DNA of 64,000 nucleotides from Bombella pollinis (GCF_026385485.1 NZ_JANIDX010000002.1:186001-250000), one strand, 5' to 3'; shown: positions 17,735 to 27,392, counted from the first letter of the stretch. Made by a program: numbers and translations. Notes: generated from the letters alone by a model not told the origin.

Positions 17735-19147
17735 TTACCGAATCTGCCAGCCTGTGCTCTTAGATTTTAGCTCAATACGATAAGCCCGCACACGTTGAGA
17801 GCCGCTATACCGCGTAATCTGCTCCCCCCTCGTTTGGGCAAAAGCATAATGCGCATCTTCTATCAAAAGGACAGGCTGCACATTCATCCGTGGGAGTTGC
17901 TCAATATATGCCCAACGCGAATCTAACCCGATTATCTGAAGGCCGCGCGGGTGGTAAAACGCTAAAATAGAGGCCAAGGCATAATCCCGCACAGCAATAG
18001 TTGAGATAGTCTTCTGCTGCGCCTGAGCTATAATATCCGCTGTTAATCGCCCCCATCCTGCACTAAGGCGTGTGATAGGATTCATCGAGGCGGGCAGAGC
18101 CATAAACCCCGTCAGAGCTTGGCTATAGATTAAAAACGAGCTTGCCATCCCCATCAGCACAGCCCCCTTTATGTGGCCTCCATACCCGGCACCTGCGACA
18201 ATAAGAGGGGGATATAATACCCACACCCAATTTGCCTGAACGCGATCTCCTAGTGCATGACATAAGAAGACGGCCATCATCGGCAAAGCAAGCCATAAAA
18301 GCACGTTTTGCCGACTACGCGCCCGCCATAGCCCTAGCATGCACACCCCCGCTACCCACGGGGTCAGCAACGCCGCTTGCCCTAGAAAAAACTCCCCCAG
18401 AAACTGCCCTGCACGCTCTGGGTGCCATTGCATAGTGCGCCCCCCCTGCTTTAACAGCCCAGCCCAATGATGCTTCAGATTCCAATATAGAGTCGGCACT
18501 GTCATCACACAGGCAGCACAGCCCGCAACCCAGGGGCCTGCCATACGCCACAAACCGCGCTGGCTAAAGAGGATGTATCCCGCAAGCCCAAGCCCCCATA
18601 AAACCGCTGTGTATTTTGAATCCATCGCTAAGCCGAGGCATATACCGCACAGCACCCACCACCCCCAGCGGCTTTGTGGCTGCCCAACCCTTAGCGCGTG
18701 AGCCAAAGCCCATAGGGACATGGATAGAAAAAGACATAATGGTGCATCTGGCGTGGCGGGAATAAGCCCAATACTCGCCATAAGCGTAGCATTAAAGAGC
18801 CATATAGCCCGCCTCCCTGCTGATTTTTCCTCTGGGAAGAATTGCTGTGCTGTGAGAAAGATGAAAAGATTCGCCACACCGAACCCGACCAGCCCAACAA
18901 AGCGCACACCAAAGGCTGTATCACCCCATAAAGCCGTGCCCCCACGCACCCATAAGGCCACCATAAAGGGGTGATCCAGATAGCCCCACTGCATATGGCG
19001 CGACCATAGCCAATAATAGGCCTCATCCGGTACGAGCGGGATGCGTATGGCGAGCAGAAGATGCAACAGCCAAAGCAGCCCTAGAGCACCATATAAAAGA
19101 CGCGGCCCGCGCCAAAAGGTGCATCTATTCCCGCCCGTGCTTGGCAT
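17735..19147 (-). CDS. Glycosyltransferase family 39 (PMT/ArnT-like) membrane protein
   Basis: About 470 residues with some ten membrane segments. The first periplasmic loop holds the PMT_2/GT39 pattern PDEAYYWLWSRH and GYLDHPFMVA; a second PATPDAPL motif follows. Such enzymes move sugars from polyprenyl-phosphate carriers to lipid A, glycans or proteins; the acceptor here is unknown. The ATG at 19147 was chosen, although neither it nor a GTG at 19177 (overlapping the Lrp gene) has a clear SD. The ATG lies in a 14-bp tandem repeat that also spans the lrp stop, suggesting coupled translation. Confidence 0.8.
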   Translation of the reverse strand: MPSTGGNRCTFWRGPRLLYGALGLLWLLHLLLAIRIPLVPDEAYYWLWSRHMQWGYLDHPFMVALWVRGGTALWGDTAFGVRFVGLVGFGVANLFIFLTAQQFFPEEKSAGRRAIWLFNATLMASIGLIPATPDAPLCLFLSMSLWALAHALRVGQPQSRWGWWVLCGICLGLAMDSKYTAVLWGLGLAGYILFSQRGLWRMAGPWVAGCAACVMTVPTLYWNLKHHWAGLLKQGGRTMQWHPERAGQFLGEFFLGQAALLTPWVAGVCMLGLWRARSRQNVLLWLALPMMAVFLCHALGDRVQANWVWVLYPPLIVAGAGYGGHIKGAVLMGMASSFLIYSQALTGFMALPASMNPITRLSAGWGRLTADIIAQAQQKTISTIAVRDYALASILAFYHPRGLQIIGLDSRWAYIEQLPRMNVQPVLLIEDAHYAFAQTRGEQITRYSGSQRVRAYRIELKSKSTGWQIR

Positions 19148-19167
19148 ATTTATCTTGGCATATTTAT
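19140..19167. repeat. Perfect 14-bp tandem repeat across the lrp/glycosyltransferase junction
   Basis: CTTGGCATATTTAT occurs twice head to tail (19140-19153, 19154-19167). The two copies contain the stop codon of the Lrp-type gene and the likely start codon of the glycosyltransferase. Confidence 0.95.
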
Positions 19168-19628
19168 ATAGGCACACCAGCCCGCTCGCAGCTTGTCCTA
19201 ATCACCTGCAAGGTCTGCACACGCACCACATGGGTAACCTCTATCAAATCCCGTGTAAGGCGATTCTGATGCTCAGCATCGCGAGCCATGAGGCGTAACA
19301 GGAAGTCCTCTCCACCACGAATCATGTGACATTCCCGCGTCTCTGGCCATTGTGCAACGAGGGCTTCAAACTCCTCCAACACCACACTTTTCTGGCTATC
19401 TAAGCCTATGAGCGCGTAAAAACTAATCGTCCACCCTAATTGAGCCGGGGCTAAAGCAGCATGATAGCCTTGGATAAGCCCCATCTCCTCCAGCCGTCTT
19501 ACGCGCCTTAGACAAGGGGGAGCGGAGATTCCGACACGGCGCGCAAGCTCCACATTAGTCACCCGCCCATCTTGCTGCAATTCAGCGAGAATGCTCCGAT
19601 CAATCTCATCAAGGTCTGCAATGCTCAT
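19164..19628 (-). CDS. Lrp/AsnC family transcriptional regulator
   Basis: 154 residues from the ATG at 19628. The N-terminal HTH reads LDEIDRSILAELQQDGRVTN, then ARRVGISAPPCLRRVRRLEE; the C-terminal RAM-type ligand domain includes ECHMIRGGEDFLLRL. Lrp/AsnC proteins sense amino acids as oligomers. It is directly upstream of the glycosyltransferase on the same strand and divergent from trxB, so either could be a target. Confidence 0.9.
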   Translation of the reverse strand: MSIADLDEIDRSILAELQQDGRVTNVELARRVGISAPPCLRRVRRLEEMGLIQGYHAALAPAQLGWTISFYALIGLDSQKSVVLEEFEALVAQWPETRECHMIRGGEDFLLRLMARDAEHQNRLTRDLIEVTHVVRVQTLQVIRTSCERAGVPI

Positions 19629-19867
19629 ATACCGTCCCAAAAGGCTGCGGGAGAAGACTATACCAGCTTATATAACCTGCTCTTTTTAATGTGGAAACCA
19701 TTTCCTCCTTTCTGGGCAATAATCTTTCATATTTCTTCTCTTATCATTATTTTTATCGACATCTTTCATATACTATATTTGTTACCCAACAGGCTTAGGT
19801 CAGTGCCATAATGGTCCTACCCTACGAGGGCCATCTGGTCATCCTCTTTAGAATTATGGAGCTTATC

Positions 19868-20851
19868 ATGGCTAAACAACACCAAACCGATATGTTAATT
19901 GTTGGTGCTGGCCCCGCAGGATATACCGCTGCTATCTATGCTGCCCGCGCGGGAATGAATCCCCTCCTCGTCACCGGTATGCAACCCGGAGGGCAGCTCA
20001 CCATCACAGATGAGATTGAGAACTTTCCCGGTTTTGCCAAACCTGTCCAAGGCCCTTGGCTGATGGAACAAATGCGCGAGCAAGCCGAGCATGTTGGCAC
20101 GACATTACTCTACGACCTCATTACAGAAGCCTCCCTTAAACAAGGCCCCGATGCGGAAGGTTATTTTCACCTCACAGGAGATTCTGGTGATCAATTCCGC
20201 GCCCGTACGGTTGTTATCGCTACAGGGGCCCAAGCGAAATGGCTCGGTTTAGAATCTGAAAAAGCCTATCAAGGGGCGGGCGTCTCGGCTTGTGCAACTT
20301 GCGATGGATTCTTCTATCGCGGCAAAGAGGTCGCCGTTATCGGTGGGGGCAATACAGCTGTGGAGGAAGCCCTTTACCTCACTCATCATGCTTCTGTTGT
20401 CCATCTTATCCATCGGCGTGATAGTTTGCGCGCAGAGCGTATCTTGCAAAAACGTCTGCACGCAAACCCCAAAATCAAGCTGCATTGGAACAAAGAGGTC
20501 CACGAGATTTGCGGCAGTGGAAGCCCTGCCGTTGTTACAAAGCTGCGCCTTGCTGATACAAAACAACCCGGCGTTATAGAGGAACTCCCCGTAGATGGCG
20601 TATTCATTGCCATTGGTCATAGCCCTAGCATTGGGCCTTTCCGTCATGAGGTCGCTTGCGATGAGGAAGGCTACATCATCACCAAAGCAGGGACGGCGAG
20701 CACCTCCATCCCCGGTGTTTTCGCGGCGGGTGATATTCAGGATAAAACCTACCGCCAAGCCATCACAGCCGCCGGGACAGGGTGCATGGCCGCATTAGAG
20801 GCGGAACGTTACATTGCCGAACTCGGCCTAAATGACGAAAAACCGCGCTAA
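19868..20851 (+). CDS. trxB: Thioredoxin-disulfide reductase
   Basis: 327 residues. It reduces thioredoxin with NADPH. FAD motif GAGPAGYTAAIYAARAG at the N-terminus, redox-active CATC in SACATCDGFF, NADPH-binding GGGNTAVEEALYL, and FAD-closing FAAGDIQD. The start was set to the ATG with GGAG seven bases upstream; an upstream ATG at 19811 adds a non-homologous 19 residues. A LysR gene follows on the same strand. Confidence 0.95.
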   Translation: MAKQHQTDMLIVGAGPAGYTAAIYAARAGMNPLLVTGMQPGGQLTITDEIENFPGFAKPVQGPWLMEQMREQAEHVGTTLLYDLITEASLKQGPDAEGYFHLTGDSGDQFRARTVVIATGAQAKWLGLESEKAYQGAGVSACATCDGFFYRGKEVAVIGGGNTAVEEALYLTHHASVVHLIHRRDSLRAERILQKRLHANPKIKLHWNKEVHEICGSGSPAVVTKLRLADTKQPGVIEELPVDGVFIAIGHSPSIGPFRHEVACDEEGYIITKAGTASTSIPGVFAAGDIQDKTYRQAITAAGTGCMAALEAERYIAELGLNDEKPR

Positions 20852-21036
20852 AATACCGCTTATTCCCCTTCACAAAGAACGATACGCAAAAGAAACGCAT
20901 TTGATTGCTATTCTGCCCTTGACCATTCGGTGCTTTTCAGGAAGTTTTTACCAAAGAAAACACTGAAGGTCAGGGCGTAGGGTATATGAGCAAAGCAGGC
21001 CATGATTATTGCGAAGGGGCGTACGGGAATCAAAAA

Positions 21037-21981
21037 ATGGATTGGGATAAACTCCGCATCTTTCACACCGTAGCTGAGGCCGGGTCCTTTACCCATGCAG
21101 GGGACCGCCTTAACCTGAGCCAATCTGCTGTATCTCGACAGATTTCTGCCCTTGAGGAAGTACTCGGCGTACCACTTTTTCACCGTCATGCGCGTGGCCT
21201 CATCCTGACCGAGCAAGGTGAAGTCCTCCACCGGACGGCGCGAGAGGTCTTCTCTAAACTGGCTCTAACCCAAGCGTTTTTAAGTGAAAACCGCGAGAAA
21301 GCAGCCGGCAAGATTAAGGTCACAACAACCTCTGGCTTCGGCCTCTCTTGGCTAACACCGCGCCTGCATCGTTTTGTGGAGAAGCACCCTCATGTTGAGG
21401 TCACTCTCCTACTTGAAGATTCCGATTTGGACCTCAGCATGCGCGAAGCTGACGTAGCTATTCGCCTGCATCCCCCAACCCAGCCGGACCTTATTCAACG
21501 TCATCTCGCCAGTTTTCACATGCCTATTTATGCCAGTAAGGAATATTTAGAGCAGCACGGCACACCAACTAGCCTTAAAGAACTTGCCCAACATAATCTT
21601 ATAGGATTTGCAGGCTGGCACCTTCCCCTACCTCATGTAAATTGGCTCATAGAGCGACTTTTAAAAGATAAAATTATCCTTCACCCCAAAATCAACCTTG
21701 CTATTAATAATATAGCTGCCGTTGGTATGGCTATTGCCCAAGGTAATGGGATTGGAACCCTACCCTTTTACACAGCTTCTGCTCATCCCAATCTAGTCCG
21801 TATTCTACCAGATGTTCATGGACCATTGGCAGAAGCCTTTTTTGTCTATCCTGAGGAGCTAAAAAGCTCTAAACGCATTTCTGTCTTCCGGGACTTCTTG
21901 TTAGAAGAACTCAACGCCGCACGCACAGGGAAGGATGTGCCCTCCCATAGCGCAGAGGCCTTTATTACTTCGCACGATTGA
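21037..21981 (+). CDS. LysR family transcriptional regulator
   Basis: 314 residues. The LysR HTH MDWDKLRIFHTVAEAGSFTH begins the protein, then LNLSQSAVSRQISALEE; a periplasmic-binding-like ligand domain fills about 95-290. An ATG at 20986 would add 17 residues. It follows trxB by 185 bp. Its last 17 bases overlap the end of the convergent ihfB gene. The target is not evident; trxB is a candidate by position only. Confidence 0.88.
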   Translation: MDWDKLRIFHTVAEAGSFTHAGDRLNLSQSAVSRQISALEEVLGVPLFHRHARGLILTEQGEVLHRTAREVFSKLALTQAFLSENREKAAGKIKVTTTSGFGLSWLTPRLHRFVEKHPHVEVTLLLEDSDLDLSMREADVAIRLHPPTQPDLIQRHLASFHMPIYASKEYLEQHGTPTSLKELAQHNLIGFAGWHLPLPHVNWLIERLLKDKIILHPKINLAINNIAAVGMAIAQGNGIGTLPFYTASAHPNLVRILPDVHGPLAEAFFVYPEELKSSKRISVFRDFLLEELNAARTGKDVPSHSAEAFITSHD

Positions 21982-22249
21982 CCCGTTCGCGCAGCTCCTT
22001 CCCCGCGCGGAAGAAAGGAACGCGCTTTGCCTTAACATCAACGGCCGCCCCTGTCCGGGGGTTGCGCCCTTGGTGAGCGGTGTGTTGACGCGTTCCAAAG
22101 CTACCAATCCCCCGCAGCTCTGCCCGATTGCCAGCTTCCAACCCTTCGGCAATATGCGTAAAAATCCCATCGACAGCCTTGCTGACTTTCTCTTTAGCCA
22201 TGCCATCCAGACGTGAGGCTAACAAGGCGACAAACTCCGACCGCGTCAT
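21965..22249 (-). CDS. ihfB: Integration host factor subunit beta / HU family
   Basis: 94 residues. MTRSEFVALLASRLDGMAKE, then ELRGIGSFGTRQ and QGRNPRTGAAVDVKAKRVPFF with the intercalating proline, ending in GKELRERVN. This is the IhfB form; it pairs with IhfA. GGAGGG lies a few bases upstream of the ATG. It converges with the LysR gene and overlaps its end. Confidence 0.9.
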   Translation of the reverse strand: MTRSEFVALLASRLDGMAKEKVSKAVDGIFTHIAEGLEAGNRAELRGIGSFGTRQHTAHQGRNPRTGAAVDVKAKRVPFFRAGKELRERVNRAK

Positions 22250-22331
22250 TTCTACCCTCCGTCATTTTGTTCCCTAACAAGCAGAGTGGCAAGATGTAGG
22301 CCGGAGCGTCAAGCAAAAAGCAGTATTATAG

Positions 22332-22354
22332 AAAAAGCCGGGAACATGCCCGGC
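22332..22354 (-). terminator. Intrinsic terminator of the mucR gene
   Basis: On the minus strand GCCGGG pairs with CCCGGC, followed by TTTTT (22332-22336). It lies between mucR and ihfB. Confidence 0.82.
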
Positions 22355-22387
22355 CTTCTCATTACTCATAGCTTCTACTTCACTCTA

Positions 22388-22870
22388 TTAGAGGTCACTA
22401 TTATGACCACGCTTATGCTCCGCAGAGACCCCAATATTCCGCCCCAGACCAATCGTTCTGGCTAATTCAGAACGGCGTGCAGCATAAGAAGGAGCCACCA
22501 TAGGATAATCCGAAGGGAGGCCCCATTTCTCGCGATATTGGTCCGGTGTCATATCATAGGTGCTTTTAAGATGACGTTTGAGCATCTTCAGCTTTTTACC
22601 ATCTTCCAAACAGATAATGTAATCTGGGAAAACAGATTTACGAACGGGAACAGCCGGCTGCTGCTTAGGGGATGCACCTTCCTCTCTTAGGTCGCTCTCC
22701 CCTCCTGCCAAAGCTTCATATACCTGGCGTATCAGTCCCGGTAGACTATCAGCAGGCACATCAGAGCCTGCTAACTTAGCAACGACAATATCAGCCGTTA
22801 ACTCTAAGAGCTGTTTACGCTCGGCATTGGAGGAACTTTGGCCTTCTCTAGCCGGTATATTTTCTGTCAT
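22388..22870 (-). CDS. mucR: MucR/Ros family zinc-finger transcriptional regulator
   Basis: 160 residues from the ATG at 22870 (GAAGG upstream). The family core is clear: VFPDYIICLEDGKKLKMLKR, then HL.STYDMTPDQYREKWGL and DYPMVAPSYAARRSELAR. MucR proteins are alphaproteobacterial nucleoid-type regulators of surface polysaccharides, motility and cell-cycle genes. The N-terminal 50 residues (oligomerisation region in homologues) contain LTADIVVAKLAGSDVP. It has its own terminator and an AT-rich 217-bp region upstream. Confidence 0.92.
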   Translation of the reverse strand: MTENIPAREGQSSSNAERKQLLELTADIVVAKLAGSDVPADSLPGLIRQVYEALAGGESDLREEGASPKQQPAVPVRKSVFPDYIICLEDGKKLKMLKRHLKSTYDMTPDQYREKWGLPSDYPMVAPSYAARRSELARTIGLGRNIGVSAEHKRGHNSDL

Positions 22871-23087
22871 TGAATAACCTTCTTCGCTATAAATCTTCAT
22901 GAGAGGATTCATGAAACTTTTACTATTTTTCCTCTAAACAAAAAAGAGAAAATATTCCTACTTACAAAAAAAAACATCTTTCCCGTCCTCCTTCCTTCCA
23001 CGAACTTTTCAATTACTAAGTGTTACCCCTCGCCTAAACAGACAAACAGAAGTAGGGTCCTATACAGAAATCTTTTTGGACCAGAAC

Positions 23088-25286
23088 ATGCTTACCCGTT
23101 TCCTAACTAACTTACATTCCAGAGGGGCTTCTTTTTTACCCTGGGTACTAGCCCCCTCTCTCAATGGGTTTCTCTTTGCCCTTCGCACGACCATTGCCGC
23201 CTGCCTAGCCCTCGGAATCGCCTTATGGCTAGAGCTTGATAGCCCCATCTGGGCTCCGATGACGGTATGGTCTGTAGCACAACTTACGCGTGGGGAAAGT
23301 CTCTCTAAGGCACGCTGGCGCATCATTGGCACGTTGATCGGCGGGACGGCGGCTCTTGTCTTTATTGGTATTTATCCGCAAGCTCCATGGCTCTTTTTCC
23401 CCCTCATTGCGGTATGGATTGGCCTATGCAGTGGGTTTGCTACCTTTGTAAGTAATTTTCGCTCATATGCGCTTGTTCTCTCTGGCTATACCTGTGCTAT
23501 CATTTGCATGGATATTGTCCCAGAAACCAACAACATCTTTATGTTTGCTGTCTCGCGCGCCAGCTACATCATCCTTGGTGTGTTATGCGAGGCATTTATT
23601 GGCCTACTTTTTGCCTTTAACCAAGACCACCGCGCCCATATTAGCGTCCGCCAAAAACTAGAATCTGCTCTTACTCTTGTTTGTAATACTTTATACCACA
23701 TTCTGCGGCAGGATCGTGGTGCCATAACAGAGGCCCGCAATCTCTTTGGGACCATTCTATCCATCAATGATCAAATCGAGTTTTCCGAGCTTGAGATGGG
23801 CGTGCATGGCCATGAAGGCGACCATGCCCGTGCAGCCTTGGCAGCCGTCTCCGCTTTGTTATCTCGCAGTTTTGGGATGGCCACACGCTTGGAGCTTCTC
23901 TCCTCCAACCATAAGGATTTTGATACAGTCATTGCGGCCTTCATCCAATTCTTGCAGCATTTCTCTAAGCGTCTCCCCCAGGAGAGTGAAATATCAGAGC
24001 TTCTTGCGGAACTTCAGCATCTCAGAGACCTTTGCCGCCGCTATGCGACTCCTCACCGCCTTATTCCCCTTACTCCGACCGACCCCACCACACCAACAGA
24101 AGATAGCCTCATCACCAACTCCGCCTTAGATGAACGTATTCTCTTTTCCTCTTTAGGGGACCTCATCGGTGACCTTGAAGAAGCCATTACAGAATATCAC
24201 GCCAGTACCCACACAATTCGTGGTGACCATTTTCAGTTCCAACGTCATACCCACCGTGATGGGCGGCTTGCTTTTAATAATGGCTTCCGCGCTGCATTGG
24301 CTGTTCTTGTTACATCTTTTATTTATGAAGTCACCGCTTGGTCAAATGGCAATACACTCATCAGCATTACCGCTCTAATCTGCGGCCTTTTCGCTACGAA
24401 GGAAAACCCTGTCCTAGGAACGATCAAGTTCCTAAAAGGATTGGCGGTAGCATGGTGTGTTGCGTGGCTACTCTGCTTTGTCTTCATCCCGATGGTAACA
24501 ACTTATGAGCCCCTTATCATCATCCTCTCTGCTGCGATGATGCTCGGCGGCCTCGCACGGGCTAACCCTGCAACGGCCCCTGCTGCTGCTGCGTATAATC
24601 TACTCATGCCTCTTATGCTGGGGATTCAAAACCATCATATTATTGATGAATCGAAGTTCTATAATACGACATTAGCGATTATGCTTTCCGGCGTTACGGC
24701 GGTTTTAATCTTCCGCAGCATTCTCCCCTTTAATCGCAAAGCAGAAGCCTTCCGCTTACGCAAGGCAACCCTACGCGAGCTACGCAACCTCGCTAGCCTG
24801 GGCAGCACACCGCATATCAGCGCATGGATTGGGCATAATACGGACCGTTTCTCCCGCTTGCTCCGCCATGCCACAACCATCACTCCACTCGTAGAAGCTG
24901 GCATACAGGGGACATTAGCTACCCTTACCTTAGGGCTAAATATCATTCGCCTTCGCGGTTTGCTTAATCGTGAATATTTACCCGAAAGCGCGCGCCGGCC
25001 TATTACGCTTGTTCTCTATTACATCGAACATTCATCCCGCCGGCATGACCGCGCCGCCCGCCTGACCCGTGCGGCCATTCGCCGCCTCCGCGAGCTTGAT
25101 ACACAAGACCATGAGGCCATCATTCGGCTAGAAATCACCCGCGCCTTGACCCATCTTGTCGTCATTGAATACACATTGCGTACCAATGAGAACTTTCTTG
25201 ATGCGAGCGAGCCTTTCCGTGGGGAAGGTCCCATCACCACACCTCCCCCTCAACCGCCAACATTGCAAGAGTTAGAAAGTACCTAA
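23088..25286 (+). CDS. FUSC family inner-membrane protein (AaeB/YccS-like)
   Basis: About 732 residues. Two blocks of membrane helices (about 20-180 and 405-540) flank a soluble region, the FUSC layout: FALRTTIAACLALGIALWLE and WAPMTVWSVAQLTRGES in the first block, FRAALAVLVTSFIYEVTAWS in the second. Family members include exporters of aromatic carboxylic acids and fusaric acid. The ATG at 23088 was chosen over a TTG at 23076; neither has a strong SD. It heads a three-gene unit with a glycosyltransferase (5-bp gap) and an FAH-type enzyme. Confidence 0.85.
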   Translation: MLTRFLTNLHSRGASFLPWVLAPSLNGFLFALRTTIAACLALGIALWLELDSPIWAPMTVWSVAQLTRGESLSKARWRIIGTLIGGTAALVFIGIYPQAPWLFFPLIAVWIGLCSGFATFVSNFRSYALVLSGYTCAIICMDIVPETNNIFMFAVSRASYIILGVLCEAFIGLLFAFNQDHRAHISVRQKLESALTLVCNTLYHILRQDRGAITEARNLFGTILSINDQIEFSELEMGVHGHEGDHARAALAAVSALLSRSFGMATRLELLSSNHKDFDTVIAAFIQFLQHFSKRLPQESEISELLAELQHLRDLCRRYATPHRLIPLTPTDPTTPTEDSLITNSALDERILFSSLGDLIGDLEEAITEYHASTHTIRGDHFQFQRHTHRDGRLAFNNGFRAALAVLVTSFIYEVTAWSNGNTLISITALICGLFATKENPVLGTIKFLKGLAVAWCVAWLLCFVFIPMVTTYEPLIIILSAAMMLGGLARANPATAPAAAAYNLLMPLMLGIQNHHIIDESKFYNTTLAIMLSGVTAVLIFRSILPFNRKAEAFRLRKATLRELRNLASLGSTPHISAWIGHNTDRFSRLLRHATTITPLVEAGIQGTLATLTLGLNIIRLRGLLNREYLPESARRPITLVLYYIEHSSRRHDRAARLTRAAIRRLRELDTQDHEAIIRLEITRALTHLVVIEYTLRTNENFLDASEPFRGEGPITTPPPQPPTLQELEST

Positions 25287-25291
25287 CGATT

Positions 25292-26401
25292 ATGAAAATC
25301 CATTATCTCGTCACAAGTTTAGAGACAGGCGGGGCGGAATTTGCCATTCCTGACATCGTTCATGCCCTTAAAACCTATGGGCATCATGTTGATGTCACCG
25401 CATGTGAACCCCGCGATATGGGAGCCGCCCCGTATCTTGATCGCGCAGGCATCCCGTATCGACTACTTGGGACAAAAAGGCGGCCTTTCCTCCTCACGCT
25501 CTTGCGTATTTTACGCTTACTCCGCAAAGACCGCCCTGATATTATTTGGACCTCCCTAAGCCGCGCTACGTTACTCGGCCAACTTGCGGGGAAAATCCTC
25601 TCCATCCCCGTTGTGAGCTGGAAGAATAGTGCAAGCATCCGTTTTACCACGACAGCGGGGCGGCCCATCACACGGTTATGGGTGGCGGATTCCCCTTATG
25701 TTGCACAATTTTTACAGGATGTTATGGAGATTCCTCCAGCAAAGATAACATGCTGGCCACTTTATATTGCTGCGCCTAACAGCCATCCAGCCCCGCAATG
25801 GGATGGCACAACACCGCTGCATATTGGCACTACAGGCCGCTTACATGAGGTTAAAAATTATCCCCTCTTGATTGAAGGCCTTGCCCTCTTCCGCCAGCGT
25901 TACCCACAATGGGCCGACCATATCCGCCTCTCCTTTGCTGGAGATGGCCCCCAACGTGCCGAGTTAGAAAGCCTCATCAAAACATATGGGCTTCAACACC
26001 ATGTGTTTCTTTTAGGCTTTCAAACAAATGTCACGTCTTTCCTCAAGACACTCCATCTTTATACGCAACCCTCACGCTATGAGGGCATGTGCCTTGCCGC
26101 GCATGAAGCCATGAATATGAGCCTCCCTGTCATTGCCACACCAGTGGGGGAAATGCGTCATAGCGTCCAACCCGGTAAAACGGGGTTTATCCTCCAGCCT
26201 GACCATATCCCAGAAACATTCTGTGAGACCTTAGCAGAGATATTCCAACACCCTGAAGAACTGCACCGCTATGGCATAGCCGCTAAAAGCTATATTGATG
26301 CACATTATAGCCGAGACGCCTTCATGCAGCGATGTGGAACGATTGTTGAAAGACTGGCGCAGATAACTGGCATAAAGACATTGGAGAATACTCCATCATG
26401 A
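25292..26401 (+). CDS. Glycosyltransferase family 4
   Basis: 369 residues. The N-terminal Rossmann motif VTSLETGGAEFAIPDIVHAL is typical of GT4. In the C-terminal domain HIGTTGRLHEVKNYPLLIEG and LSFAGDGPQRAELE are followed by the donor-binding segment PSRYEGMCLAAHEAMNMSLP, with the E-x7-E pair. It should transfer a nucleotide-activated sugar at the cytoplasmic membrane face; sugar and acceptor are unknown. It overlaps the next gene by ATGA. Confidence 0.87.
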   Translation: MKIHYLVTSLETGGAEFAIPDIVHALKTYGHHVDVTACEPRDMGAAPYLDRAGIPYRLLGTKRRPFLLTLLRILRLLRKDRPDIIWTSLSRATLLGQLAGKILSIPVVSWKNSASIRFTTTAGRPITRLWVADSPYVAQFLQDVMEIPPAKITCWPLYIAAPNSHPAPQWDGTTPLHIGTTGRLHEVKNYPLLIEGLALFRQRYPQWADHIRLSFAGDGPQRAELESLIKTYGLQHHVFLLGFQTNVTSFLKTLHLYTQPSRYEGMCLAAHEAMNMSLPVIATPVGEMRHSVQPGKTGFILQPDHIPETFCETLAEIFQHPEELHRYGIAAKSYIDAHYSRDAFMQRCGTIVERLAQITGIKTLENTPS

Positions 26402-27246
26402 CAAAACTCTGCCGCTATGGCCTCCTCGGCTCTGAAAAACCCGGATTAATTGATAGCTCTGGCACAATACGAGACCTCTCCAGCCTTTGGGATGATGTAA
26501 CACCAGAGCACCTCTCTCCCCACTCCCTTGCCCAACTAGCGAAGATTGATACAGCGACCTTGCCACTTGTGGAGGGCTCTCCACGGTTCGGCGTACCTGT
26601 TAGTCATGTTTCTAAATGTGTTTGCATTGGCCTAAACTATGCTGACCACGCCGAAGAAGCCGGTCTTCCCATCCCGCAAGAGCCAATCGTCTTTCTAAAA
26701 GCTCCTTCTGCCCTTTGTGGTGCTTATGATGATATTCCCATTCCCCCCCATGCCACACAGATGGATTGGGAGGTGGAGCTAGGCATCATCATCGGCAGCA
26801 CGGCACGCTATGTGACAGAAGCGGACGCTTTGGACTATGTGGCAGGATACTGCATCATCAATGACGTGTCAGAACGCAGCTTCCAAATGCAATCCTCACA
26901 ATGGGACAAAGGCAAAGGCTGCGATAATTTCGGACCTGTTGGTCCCTATCTCGTCACGGCTGATGAAATTGCCGAGCCACAGCAACTCCGTCTCTGGCTG
27001 GATGTAAATGGCACACGCCGGCAAGATGGCTCGACAGCGACTATGATTTTCTCTGTCCGGCAGATTATCGCCTATCTCAGCCGGTACATGACCCTCCTCC
27101 CCGGCGACATCATCGCCACTGGCACCCCACCCGGCGTGGGGATGGGGCACAAGCCACCCCTTTGGCTGCAAGAAGGTGATGAAATACGACTTGGTATTGA
27201 AGGGCTGGGCGAGCAAAAACAAACACTAATACGGTGGCGGCAATGA
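26398..27246 (+). CDS. Fumarylacetoacetate hydrolase (FAH) family protein
   Basis: 282 residues. An FAH-type C-terminal domain with the metal ligands of MDWEVELGIIIG and the NDVSER motif; CIGLNYADHAEEAGLPIP marks the family start. Related enzymes hydrolyse or hydrate 2-oxo acids (acylpyruvases, 2-keto-3-deoxy-sugar acid dehydratases, decarboxylases), so a cytosolic Mg2+-dependent role in 2-oxo-acid breakdown is likely; the substrate is not predictable. It is translationally coupled to the GT4 gene. Confidence 0.87.
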   Translation: MTKLCRYGLLGSEKPGLIDSSGTIRDLSSLWDDVTPEHLSPHSLAQLAKIDTATLPLVEGSPRFGVPVSHVSKCVCIGLNYADHAEEAGLPIPQEPIVFLKAPSALCGAYDDIPIPPHATQMDWEVELGIIIGSTARYVTEADALDYVAGYCIINDVSERSFQMQSSQWDKGKGCDNFGPVGPYLVTADEIAEPQQLRLWLDVNGTRRQDGSTATMIFSVRQIIAYLSRYMTLLPGDIIATGTPPGVGMGHKPPLWLQEGDEIRLGIEGLGEQKQTLIRWRQ

Positions 27247-27259
27247 AAACACCGCCACC
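27233..27259 (+). terminator. Inverted repeat over the FAH stop codon
   Basis: GGTGGCGG (27233-27240) and CCGCCACC (27252-27259) form a perfect 8-bp stem spanning the stop codon. No T-run follows, so factor-dependent termination or 3'-end protection is possible. Confidence 0.4.
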
Positions 27260-27392
27260 ATCCTCGTGAATATGGAGCATCAGTTTCACAATACCGGGAG
27301 GAACAAGAATCATATTATATTGCTGATCCTCGGCACGTGAAGCTGAAACAATTTATGATCTTATTTTTCAACACAATATTATCTGTTTTATA

